DNA from: JACVRW01 sp035947555
GTDB lineage: Bacteria > Actinomycetota > Thermoleophilia > Solirubrobacterales > Thermoleophilaceae
Length of the DNA stretch: 46,301 nucleotides
Direction: 5' to 3'
Assembly: GCA_035947555.1 (NCBI GenBank)
Contig: DASZJZ010000098.1
Location: 1 to 46,301 of the forward strand
In this document: piece by piece, positions 22,911 through 29,617 of the stretch
Layout: every line of letters begins with the position of its first letter
Position numbering within the stretch: position 1 is the first letter of the stretch
The notes under the pieces: generated by a model
Told to the model about the DNA's origin: nothing
What the model saw: the letters and a program-made list of their open reading frames with translations, nothing else
The model's database searches: none
Position numbers and translations under genes: made by a program

Positions 22911-23771
22911 CTACAGGACCGCCGCGGCGAGCTTGTCCACCTGCCCCGGGTCGGACGACGCCGGGAACATGATGAGCTCGTCGCAGCCGGCCTCCTCGAA
23001 GGCGCGCACGCGTTCCTTGACCTCCTCCTCGCCCTTGGCGGTCAGGGCGACGATGAACTCGGCGTACTCCTCCGCGAATGAGTAGTAGTGGCCGATCGTC
23101 TCACGGGTCTGGGCCTCGGGGTCGTCGTCCAGCGAGAAGTAGGTGAGCGACATCTTGCGCGGCTCGCCCTCGCGGCCCTCGGCCTTCCAGGCCGCCTGGA
23201 GCTTCTCGACCGAGGGCGGAAAGTAGTCGGCCGGTGCGCCGCCCATGATCCAGCCCTCGCCGTACCTCGCGGCGCGCTGAAAGGCCACGTCCGCCTGGCC
23301 GCCGACGATGATCGGGGGCGGGCTGTCCGAGACGTCCGGCCCGACCCCACCGGCGTACCCTCGCTCCTCGCCCGCCCACACCCGCTTGATCTCCTCGAGC
23401 ATCTCCTCGAAGCGCTTGCCGCGCTGGTGGAAGTCGGCGCCGGCGGCGCGGTAGTCGTCCTCCCGGCCGCCCACGGCGGCGCCGAGCACGAGCCGGCCGC
23501 CCGACAGGGCGTGCAGGGTGGCGGTCTGCTTGGCCACCACCCCGGCGCTGATCCGGTACGGCACGATCAGGATCGCGGGAGTGAGCGAGATCCGCTCGGT
23601 TACGGCGGCGGCCGCCGCGAGGCCGAGCAGCGACTCGTGGTTGGGATACACGATCCGGTCGATCGTTCCGAGGCACGAGAAACCGGCGGCGTCGGCGCGT
23701 CTCGCCCAGTCGAGCACCTGCTCGCGCGTCGCGCCCGGGATGGTGGTTGGCAGGCCGATGCCGATCTTCAC
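22911..23771 (-). CDS. Luciferase-like (LLM) F420-type oxidoreductase
   Basis: A 286-residue TIM-barrel oxidoreductase. The opening MKIGIGLPTTIPGATREQ, LDWARRADAAGFSCLGTIDR, ISLTPAILIVPYR and LHALSGGRLVLGAAVGGREDDYRA are characteristic of the bacterial-luciferase-like superfamily that in actinobacteria mostly uses F420. PIIVGGQADVAFQRAARYGEGW is the second conserved half. The substrate is unknown. It is divergent, 30 bases apart, from another flavin/F420-type protein, suggesting shared regulation of two deazaflavin enzymes. Confidence 0.9.
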   Translation of the reverse strand: MKIGIGLPTTIPGATREQVLDWARRADAAGFSCLGTIDRIVYPNHESLLGLAAAAAVTERISLTPAILIVPYRISAGVVAKQTATLHALSGGRLVLGAAVGGREDDYRAAGADFHQRGKRFEEMLEEIKRVWAGEERGYAGGVGPDVSDSPPPIIVGGQADVAFQRAARYGEGWIMGGAPADYFPPSVEKLQAAWKAEGREGEPRKMSLTYFSLDDDPEAQTRETIGHYYSFAEEYAEFIVALTAKGEEEVKERVRAFEEAGCDELIMFPASSDPGQVDKLAAAVL

Positions 23772-23801
23772 GCCTTCGCTCCTCTCGTAAGCTCGCGCCC
23801 G

Positions 23802-24224
23802 ATGACGTTAGAGGAGCTTCCCGGGTGGGCCGCGGAGATGCTTTCGGCCGAACGGGTGGCGCGGCTCGCGTTGCTCGACGAGGAGGATCTCCCGCGCGTG
23901 CTCCCCGTGACGTTCGCCGTGTGGCAGGGAGCGGTGTGGAGCGCGATCGACCGCAAGCCAAAGCGGACCGCCGAGCCCGCCCGCGTGCGGAGGTTGCGCA
24001 GACGACCGGAGGCGGCGCTGCTGGTGGACCGCTACGACGACGACTGGTCGCGTCTGGCGTGGGTGGAGCTGCGCGGCTCGGTGTCGATCGAGCCGGTCGG
24101 GCCGGCGCTGAACGCGCTGGCCGAGCGCTACGACCAGTATCGTGCGGAGCCGCCGCCGGGACCGCTGCTGCGGCTGGAGGTTGAGCGTGCGGCGTGGTGG
24201 CGGGCGGCGGACCGGAGGGAGTGA
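23802..24224 (+). CDS. PPOX-class F420-dependent oxidoreductase (TIGR03668-like)
   Basis: A 140-residue split-beta-barrel protein of the pyridoxamine-oxidase/FDOR type. LSAERVARLALLDEEDLPRVLPVTFAVWQGAVWSAIDRKPKRT matches the start of the TIGR03668 group, with the Lys/Arg-rich cofactor phosphate contact. RRPEAALLVDRYDDDWSRLAWVELRGS forms the next strands. Whether F420 or a flavin is bound is inferred from the group. The ATG at 23802 is used; a longer open frame upstream overlaps the divergent gene. It abuts the next gene with no spacing. Confidence 0.85.
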   Translation: MTLEELPGWAAEMLSAERVARLALLDEEDLPRVLPVTFAVWQGAVWSAIDRKPKRTAEPARVRRLRRRPEAALLVDRYDDDWSRLAWVELRGSVSIEPVGPALNALAERYDQYRAEPPPGPLLRLEVERAAWWRAADRRE

Positions 24225-24653
24225 GTGAGCATCGACGTCCTCGCTGAGGTTCAGGTTCGGCGCCCGCGCGAGCAGGTGGCGGCCTACATGACGGATCCGG
24301 CGAACGACCCGGAGTGGATCGGGGGCCTGCGCGAGGCTCGACTGGTGGGCGATGGTCCCGTCCGTGAGGGATCGCGAGTGGCGAGGGTGGCCTCGTTCCT
24401 CGGCCGCCGGGTCGAATACCTCAACGAGATCACGCGGCTCGAGCCGGGCGTTCTGGAGATGCGTTCCGTCCAGGCACCGTTCCCGATGCACATCACTTAC
24501 ACGTTCGAGCCGCACGACGGCGGCACGGTGGTGCGGAATCACGTGCGCGGCGGTGGGGGCTGGCTGTCGCTGGGCTCGCCCGCCTTCGCGCCGCTCGTCC
24601 GCCGCAGCGTGCAGAAGGACCTCGAGCGGCTGCGGGACGTGCTCGAGCGGTGA
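24225..24653 (+). CDS. SRPBCC/polyketide-cyclase-like ligand-binding protein
   Basis: A 142-residue START-like helix-grip protein. The first strand and helix (SIDVLAEVQVRRPREQVAAYMTDPANDPEW) and the strand VLEMRSVQAPFPMHITYTFEP followed by a long C-terminal helix (LVRRSVQKDLERLRDVL) fit SRPBCC proteins that bind hydrophobic ligands or act as cyclases. It starts with GTG immediately after the TGA of the oxidoreductase gene, so the two are an operon. The ligand is unknown. Confidence 0.85.
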   Translation: MSIDVLAEVQVRRPREQVAAYMTDPANDPEWIGGLREARLVGDGPVREGSRVARVASFLGRRVEYLNEITRLEPGVLEMRSVQAPFPMHITYTFEPHDGGTVVRNHVRGGGGWLSLGSPAFAPLVRRSVQKDLERLRDVLER

Positions 24654-24660
24654 CGGGGTC

Positions 24661-25494
24661 TCAGGCGCCGGTCTCGACCGGCAGCCCGCGGCGCGACCAT
24701 TCGCTCCACGAGCCGGGGTAGAGGCGAGCCTCGACGCCGGCGAGCTCGGCGGCGAGGACCAGCGTGCACGCGGTGACGCCGGAGCCGCAGTAGGCGACGA
24801 AAGGTTCGTCGCCGAGGCGCTCTCGGAGGTCTTGCGGGGCCGGGAAGCGGCCGTGTGGGGCGAGCTGGGCGAAGGGGACGTTCTCGGCGCCGGGGATGTG
24901 GCCGGCGATCGCGTCGATGGGCTCCGTTTCGCCGCGGTAGCGCTCGGGGGCGCGGGCGTCGAGGAGGCGTGGACTGGCGGTGGTGGCGCTCAGCTCCCGC
25001 GCATCCACGGTGTCGTCTTCGCGCTGTTTGGCGACGAACGGGTCGCGTCCAGTCGAAGCCGTCGCTCCGGTTCCCTCCTCAGCCGCCTCCAGCGGGCCGC
25101 CCTCCTCGCGCCAGGCCGCCAGGCCGCCGTTCAGCACGGCGGCGTCGTCGTGGCCGAAGTGGCGCAGCAGCCACCACAGGCGGGCGGCTCCGCCCTCGCC
25201 GGCCTCGTCGTAGGCGACCACGCGGCTGGTGCTCCGGATTCCGGCGCGGTTGGCGGCCGCCTCGAAGTCCGCCGCCTCGGGCAGCGGGTGGCGGCCCCGC
25301 TCACCCGGCTCCGTCGCGAGGTCGTCATCGACGTCGAGGAACGCCGCCCCCGGGATGTGCCCCGCGAGCCACGCTTGCCGGCCTACGCCGGGCTTGCCGA
25401 GCGTCCAGCGGCAGTCCACGACCACGAGGCCAGGCTCTCCCAGGCGGGCTCGAAGCCAGGCCGGCTCGACGAGCGGTCCGAAGGCGGCAGCCAC
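24661..25494 (-). CDS. Thiosulfate/3-mercaptopyruvate sulfurtransferase (two rhodanese domains)
   Basis: A 277-residue tandem-rhodanese enzyme of SseA type. The inactive first domain runs from LVEPAWLRARLGEPGLVVVDCRW, and the second contains LLDARAPERYRGETEPID and the active loop CGSGVTA with Cys236, a loop usual in thiosulfate sulfurtransferases. AGHIPGA appears in both domains. It transfers sulfane sulfur to cyanide, thioredoxin or another acceptor. The GTG at 25494 gives the normal family length; the long open frame upstream is spurious and crosses a tandem repeat. It is convergent with the SRPBCC gene, eight bases away. Confidence 0.92.
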   Translation of the reverse strand: MAAAFGPLVEPAWLRARLGEPGLVVVDCRWTLGKPGVGRQAWLAGHIPGAAFLDVDDDLATEPGERGRHPLPEAADFEAAANRAGIRSTSRVVAYDEAGEGGAARLWWLLRHFGHDDAAVLNGGLAAWREEGGPLEAAEEGTGATASTGRDPFVAKQREDDTVDARELSATTASPRLLDARAPERYRGETEPIDAIAGHIPGAENVPFAQLAPHGRFPAPQDLRERLGDEPFVAYCGSGVTACTLVLAAELAGVEARLYPGSWSEWSRRGLPVETGA

Positions 25495-25516
25495 CGAAGA
25501 CAGGCTACGCCCGGCA

Positions 25517-25594
25517 CCGAATCCCGGCTGCCGGCCCTGAATCCGGCCGACGGCCCCGAATCCGGCCGCCCGCCTGAATCCGGCCGCCGGCCCA
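25517..25594. repeat. Four tandem copies of a GAATCCGGCCG unit
   Basis: GAATCC(C)GGC-type units begin at 25519, 25539, 25558 and 25576 (periods 20, 19, 18 bases), each followed by a GCCGnCnGCCC tract. The array lies between the divergent sulfurtransferase and alcohol dehydrogenase genes. The near-helical spacing would suit a multi-site operator, but simple slippage expansion is equally possible. Confidence 0.7.
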
Positions 25595-25649
25595 CACTTC
25601 GCGCGGGGCGCGGCCGTTTGGCGCTTCGCGCCCTCGTAGCCTTCCTCCC

Positions 25650-26624
25650 GTGCGCGCCATGGTCCTCGATGCACCGCGCTCCCCGCTCCGGCTCGCCGAC
25701 CTTCCGGCTCCCGAGCCAGGCCCCGGCGATGTGCTTCTCGACGTGGCCGCCTGCGGCATCTGCCGCACCGATCTCCACGTGGTCGATGGCGAGCTCACGC
25801 GGCCCAAGCTTCCGCTCGTGCCCGGGCATCAGCTCGTCGCCCGGGTGGTCGAGGGGGGTGAGCGGTTCGGGGCGGGGCAGCGGGTCGGCGTGCCGTGGCT
25901 GGGCTGGACGTGTGGCGTCTGCCGCTACTGCCGCTCCGGTCGCGAGAACCTCTGCGACCGCGCCCGCTTCACGGGGTACGACCGGGACGGCGGGTTCGCC
26001 GCGCTCGCCGTGGCGGACGAGCGCTTCTGCTTTCCGCTGCCGGACGGCTATCCGGACCTGCAGGCCGCTCCGCTCCTGTGCGCCGGGCTCATCGGCTACC
26101 GCACGCTCCGGCTGGCGGGCGACGCCGAGCGCGTCGGCCTGTACGGATTCGGCGCGGCGGCGCACATCGTCTGCCAGGTCGCACGGCACCAGGGCCGGCG
26201 CGTGTTCGCCTTCACCCGCGCCGGCGACCGCGACGGCCAGGCCTTCGCCCTCGAGCTGGGCGCCGAGTGGGCCGGCGACGCGCTCGGCCCGCCGCCCGAG
26301 GAGCTCGACGCCGCCCTGATCTTCGCGCCCGCCGGCGAGCTCGTGCCCACCGCCCTGAGGGCGGTGGCAAAGGGCGGGACCGTCGTCTGCGGCGGCATCC
26401 ACATGAGCGACATCCCGTCGTTTCCGTACGAGCTGCTGTGGGGCGAGCGCACCGTGCGCAGCGTGGCGAACCTCACGCGCGCCGACGGCGAGGAGTTCCT
26501 GGAGCTGGCGCCACGCGTGCCGGTGCGGACCGAGGTCGAGGCGCACCGCCTGGCGGAGGCAAACGAGGCGCTCGACCGGCTCCGCGCGGGAAGAATCCGC
26601 GGGGCGGCGGTGCTGGTGCCCTGA
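25650..26624 (+). CDS. Zinc-dependent alcohol dehydrogenase (AdhA/TIGR02822-like)
   Basis: A 324-residue medium-chain dehydrogenase. The catalytic zinc ligands are in CGICRTDLH and PGHQ (Gln replacing the usual Glu after His), and structural zinc is held by CGVCRYCRSGRENLC. The cofactor-binding fold is GLYGFGAAAHIVCQVA, which departs from the usual GxGGxG. SGRENLCDRARFTGYDRDGG is typical of this subgroup. It oxidises an alcohol or reduces an aldehyde with NAD(P). The GTG at 25650 is the start. Methylthioacetaldehyde from the operon at 15-18 kb would be a conceivable substrate, but nothing links them directly. Confidence 0.9.
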   Translation: MRAMVLDAPRSPLRLADLPAPEPGPGDVLLDVAACGICRTDLHVVDGELTRPKLPLVPGHQLVARVVEGGERFGAGQRVGVPWLGWTCGVCRYCRSGRENLCDRARFTGYDRDGGFAALAVADERFCFPLPDGYPDLQAAPLLCAGLIGYRTLRLAGDAERVGLYGFGAAAHIVCQVARHQGRRVFAFTRAGDRDGQAFALELGAEWAGDALGPPPEELDAALIFAPAGELVPTALRAVAKGGTVVCGGIHMSDIPSFPYELLWGERTVRSVANLTRADGEEFLELAPRVPVRTEVEAHRLAEANEALDRLRAGRIRGAAVLVP

Positions 26625-26647
26625 AGCGGGGCAGAGGCGCCCGCCCC

Positions 26648-27451
26648 CTAGGCCGCTCTGCGCACCCGCCGCTCGCGGGCCGCCGGCCGCCGCCCCTCCC
26701 CGCGCGCGAAGCGGTCGAGGGCGCGCGCGATCGCTTTCCAGGCCGCCGGGTTAACGGCCATCCCTATGTGGGTCGCTCCGATCTCCACCTGCTCGTCCGC
26801 GCACGGGTCGAGGCACGCTCGCCAGTCGACGATTCCGTCGCTCCTCGAGTACACCGCCACGAACCCTACCCCGGCGGGCAGCGGGCCGGCGAGCTCAGCC
26901 CAGAAGTCCGCGCAGCACTCGCCGTCCAGGCACGCGCGGCTGAACAGCCCCGGCGCCCCCAGCGAGCCGAGCGCCCCCACCGCGTGCAGGTGCAGGCGCA
27001 CCAGAGGGTGCACCGCCAGCGGCGACATCTGCGGCGCCCCGAGCGTGACGATGCCGCAGACCAAGTCCGGCCGGCGCGCCGCCACGACCTTGGCGAAGGC
27101 ACCTCCGCGGCTCTGCCCGATCACCACCGCCCGCGTGCCCTGCTCGCGCACCACCCGCTCGAGCCGCTCCTCGAGCCGGCCCAGCGCGGCCCCGGAGCAG
27201 TCCACGTTCGCCATCATTCCGGCCCGGGTGGGGCGGTAGCCCGCGCGCTTGAGCCAGCCCGCCATCGGGCCGAGCGACGCGTCGCCCGCCAGGAAGCCGG
27301 GAATCAGCAGCACCGGTCGCCCGCGGCCGTCCTGCAAGCCCGCACCTCGCAGCACCGGGTCACGGAGGAGCGCCGCGGCCTCGAGACCCAGCCGGGCCTC
27401 CCGCCAGAGCGGCGGCCGGGCCCTGCGCGCTATGAGGGACGGTCCCTTCAA
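26648..27451 (-). CDS. Alpha/beta hydrolase (lipase/esterase-like)
   Basis: A 267-residue serine hydrolase. VLLIPGFLAGD supplies the oxyanion loop, GQSRGGA the nucleophile Ser, the Asp is probably in SRSDGIVDW, and the His in GATHIGMAV. Four or more cysteines (SRACLDGECC, RACLDPCADEQ) could form disulfides, although no signal peptide is visible. Such proteins hydrolyse esters or lipids, and the substrate is unknown. It is convergent with the alcohol dehydrogenase gene and divergent from the quinone oxidoreductase gene. Confidence 0.85.
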   Translation of the reverse strand: MKGPSLIARRARPPLWREARLGLEAAALLRDPVLRGAGLQDGRGRPVLLIPGFLAGDASLGPMAGWLKRAGYRPTRAGMMANVDCSGAALGRLEERLERVVREQGTRAVVIGQSRGGAFAKVVAARRPDLVCGIVTLGAPQMSPLAVHPLVRLHLHAVGALGSLGAPGLFSRACLDGECCADFWAELAGPLPAGVGFVAVYSRSDGIVDWRACLDPCADEQVEIGATHIGMAVNPAAWKAIARALDRFARGEGRRPAARERRVRRAA

Positions 27452-27475
27452 CGCGGCCTCTGGACAGTAGTAGTC

Positions 27476-27538
27476 GTCCGGGACAAGAACGTTTCACCGG
27501 GCCGAGATGTTCCGCTCGCGCGCGGCAGGTCCGGGACA
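27476..27538. promoter_or_regulatory. Paired GTCCGGGACA boxes in a divergent promoter region
   Basis: GTCCGGGACA occurs at 27476-27485 and 27529-27538, 53 bases apart, each a near-palindrome (GTCC-G-GGAC). They flank the space between the divergent hydrolase and quinone-oxidoreductase genes and could bind a shared regulator. AACGTTT between them is the most AT-rich part of the gap. Confidence 0.35.
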
Positions 27539-27553
27539 CTCCGTGCGGCCGGT

Positions 27554-28507
27554 ATGTTGCCGCGCGTGCGTGCGGTGACGGTCCAGGACGGGCGGCTCGT
27601 GGTGGAGGAGCGCCCCGACCCCGAGCCCGGGCGCGGCGAGGTGCTCGTCCGCGTGCGCGCCGCCGGCCTCAACGGCGCCGACATGCTTCAGCGGCGCGGC
27701 GCCTACCCGGCGCCACCCGGCTCGCCGCCCGACATACCTGGCCTGGAGCTGGCCGGTGAGGTCGTGGGGCGAGGCCGGGACGCCGCCCGCTTCGAGGACG
27801 GCGACCGCGTGATGGCCGTGGTGGGCGGTGGGGGCCAGGCCGAGCTTGCCGCGGTCCACGAGCGCGCCGCGATGCCCGTGCCCGACCCGATCGACTGGCC
27901 GCAGGCCGGCGGACTCCCGGAGGTGTTCACCACCGCCCACGACGCCATCTTCACCCAGGCCGGGCTGCGCCCCGGCGAGCACCTGCTCGTACACGGGGCG
28001 GCGGGCGGCGTCGGCACGGCGGCCGTGCAGCTCGGACGAAACGCCGGTGCCCGGGTGACCGCGACCGTGCGCCGCGAGGAGCGCCGCCCCGCCGTCGAGG
28101 CGCTCGGCGCGCAGGCCATCGACCCCGACGGCTTCGAGCAGCACGGCCCCTACGACGTGGTCCTCGAGCTGGTGGGCGCGGCCAACCTCGCCGGCAACCT
28201 GAAGTCACTCGCCACCGGCGGGCGCATCGCGGTGATCGGCGTGGGGGGAACCGGCCCCACGGCCGAGATCAACCTCCTCCAGGTGATGCAGAAGCGGGCC
28301 CGCATCCACGGCTCGACGCTGCGCGCCCGCCCGCTGGAGCAGAAGGCGGCGGCCGCCCGCCTTGTGGAGAAGGAGGTGCTGCCCGCCTTCGAGGACGGCC
28401 GCCTCACGGTGCCGGTCGCCGAGACCTTCCCGCTCGACCAGGCGGAGGAGGCCTACGATCGCTTCCAGGCCGGAGGCAAGCTCGGCAAGATCGTCCTGCT
28501 GGCGTAG
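27554..28507 (+). CDS. NADPH:quinone oxidoreductase (zeta-crystallin type)
   Basis: A 317-residue medium-chain reductase without zinc ligands. LVRVRAAGLNGADMLQRRGAYPAPPG is the quinone-reductase opening (Asn-Gly-Ala-Asp in place of the Cys zinc ligand), and VHGAAGGVGTAAVQLGRNAGA is the NADPH fold. It would reduce quinones or enones in the cytosol; the PIG3/TP53I3-like branch is a close fit (GSTLRARPLEQKA). The ATG at 27554 is used; GTG at 27566 is an alternative. No Shine-Dalgarno is obvious. It is followed by the hydrolase gene 53 bases downstream. Confidence 0.9.
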   Translation: MLPRVRAVTVQDGRLVVEERPDPEPGRGEVLVRVRAAGLNGADMLQRRGAYPAPPGSPPDIPGLELAGEVVGRGRDAARFEDGDRVMAVVGGGGQAELAAVHERAAMPVPDPIDWPQAGGLPEVFTTAHDAIFTQAGLRPGEHLLVHGAAGGVGTAAVQLGRNAGARVTATVRREERRPAVEALGAQAIDPDGFEQHGPYDVVLELVGAANLAGNLKSLATGGRIAVIGVGGTGPTAEINLLQVMQKRARIHGSTLRARPLEQKAAAARLVEKEVLPAFEDGRLTVPVAETFPLDQAEEAYDRFQAGGKLGKIVLLA

Positions 28508-28560
28508 ATTGCAGCCATGCGCCGAAGCGAGCGGGCGGGCAGGATGACCGGGGGAGCGGC

Positions 28561-29463
28561 GTGGCGGGCACCGTGAGCGAGCGGGCGAACTGGCGGGCCC
28601 CCGAGCTCGGACCTGCGCGCACCATCGACCTCGGCGGCGGGCGCCGCATCCGCGCTCACGCCACCGGCGACGGTCCTCCGATCGTCTTCGTGCACGGCGC
28701 CCTCGTGAACGCGAACCTGTGGCGCAAGGTGATCCCGCGCCTGCACGGCTTCACGCGCGTGGCGCTCGACCTGCCGCTCGGCTCGCACATCGTCCCCATG
28801 CCGAAGGACGCGGACTACCGCTCGGCCGCGCTCGCGGACCTGATCGCCGACGCCCTCGAGAAGCTCGACCTCACCAACGCCACGGTCGTGGGCAACGACA
28901 CCGGCGGCGGCCTCACCCAGATCCTCGCCGCCCGCCGGCCGGAGCGGGTGGGGTCGATCGTCCTCACGTCCTGCGACGCCTTCGACAGCTTCCCGCCGCG
29001 CTTCTTCCGCGTCGTGCTCGCCCCGGCCCGCATCCCGGGCGCCATCCCGATCGCCTTCGGCGGCCTTCGGCTGCGCCCGCTCCGGCATCTGCCGATCGCC
29101 TTTGGATGGCTGACCAACAAGCCGATCGACCGCGACGCCGAGGACTCGTACGTGCTGCCGGTTCTCAGCCGCCGAGAGATCCGCCGTGACACGCGCCGCT
29201 TCCTGAACGGCTTCGACCGCTCCGAGCTGCTCGACGCCGCGGCCAAGCTGGCGGGCTGGGACAGGCCGGCCCTGATCGCCTGGTCGGCCGACGACAAGTT
29301 CTTCCCGCCCGCTCACGCGGAGCGGCTCGCGCGGATCATCCCCGGCGCCCGGCTCGAGTGGGTCGAGGGCGCCCGCACCTTCTCGCCGGAGGACCGGCCG
29401 GAGCGGCTCGCCGAGCTGATCGGGTCGTTCGCCGAGGACCGCGCCTCGACAGCCGTCCGGTAG
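28561..29463 (+). CDS. Alpha/beta hydrolase with Asp nucleophile, missing the usual His
   Basis: A 300-residue hydrolase. VFVHGALVNANLWRKVIPRL is the oxyanion loop region. The nucleophile elbow is GNDTGG, so Asp113 replaces Ser as in haloalkane dehalogenases and epoxide hydrolases. The expected His near the C-terminus, normally just before the ..PEDRPE.. helix, is absent: the segment reads GARTFSPEDRPERL, with Thr273 at the His site. Activity is therefore doubtful, or the charge relay is different. The GTG at 28561 is preceded by GGGGGAG. It may form an operon with the quinone reductase gene upstream. Confidence 0.85.
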   Translation: MAGTVSERANWRAPELGPARTIDLGGGRRIRAHATGDGPPIVFVHGALVNANLWRKVIPRLHGFTRVALDLPLGSHIVPMPKDADYRSAALADLIADALEKLDLTNATVVGNDTGGGLTQILAARRPERVGSIVLTSCDAFDSFPPRFFRVVLAPARIPGAIPIAFGGLRLRPLRHLPIAFGWLTNKPIDRDAEDSYVLPVLSRREIRRDTRRFLNGFDRSELLDAAAKLAGWDRPALIAWSADDKFFPPAHAERLARIIPGARLEWVEGARTFSPEDRPERLAELIGSFAEDRASTAVR

Positions 29464-29477
29464 GCGGATGTCCGATA

Positions 29478-29493
29478 GGGGCCTCCGGGCCCC
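29478..29493. terminator. Hairpin between the hydrolase gene and the c-di-GMP riboswitch
   Basis: GGGGCC-TCCG-GGCCCC is a perfect six-pair stem with a TCCG loop, 14 bases after the hydrolase stop. It probably ends that message ahead of the riboswitch. No U-tract follows, as is common in GC-rich actinobacteria. Confidence 0.55.
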
Positions 29494-29513
29494 GGGCCGA
29501 TAGCCGTCTCGAC

Positions 29514-29593
29514 CGGTCAGGGCAAACCCGTTGCGAGGCGGGGACGCAAAGCCAGAGGCCTCCCCGAGGTGGCTCGGCTGCCGGGCATGACCG
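29514..29593 (+). promoter_or_regulatory. Cyclic di-GMP-I (GEMM) riboswitch aptamer
   Basis: The core matches the GEMM consensus: GGGCAAACC (29520-29528), then GGGGACGCAAAGCC (29539-29552). P1 is CGGTCA (29514-29519) paired with TGACCG (29588-29593). The next stem, CCCGTT-GCGA-GGCGGG, is capped by a GNRA tetraloop, as required for docking into the second long helix, which here holds CCGAG-GTGG-CTCGG. The aptamer lies just before a GGDEF-EAL gene, a usual target of this riboswitch class. The call rests on conserved core bases plus pairing. Confidence 0.93.
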
Positions 29594-29594
29594 A

Positions 29595-29608
29595 CTCCGA
29601 CCAAGGAG
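29595..29608 (+). promoter_or_regulatory. Putative expression platform: hairpin covering the Shine-Dalgarno
   Basis: CTCC (29595-29598) can pair with GGAG (29605-29608), the core of the AAGGAG Shine-Dalgarno, with a six-base loop. It begins one base after the 3' strand of riboswitch P1, so P1 formation and this hairpin could stack or compete. This suggests translational rather than transcriptional control. The stem is short and the sign of regulation cannot be read from sequence. Confidence 0.4.
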
Positions 29609-29617
29609 CCAATGACG

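Noticed and set aside
25495..25674. N-terminal extension of the sulfurtransferase to 25674
   Set aside because: The added residues come from the tandem repeat and are not rhodanese-like; GTG 25494 gives the usual family length.
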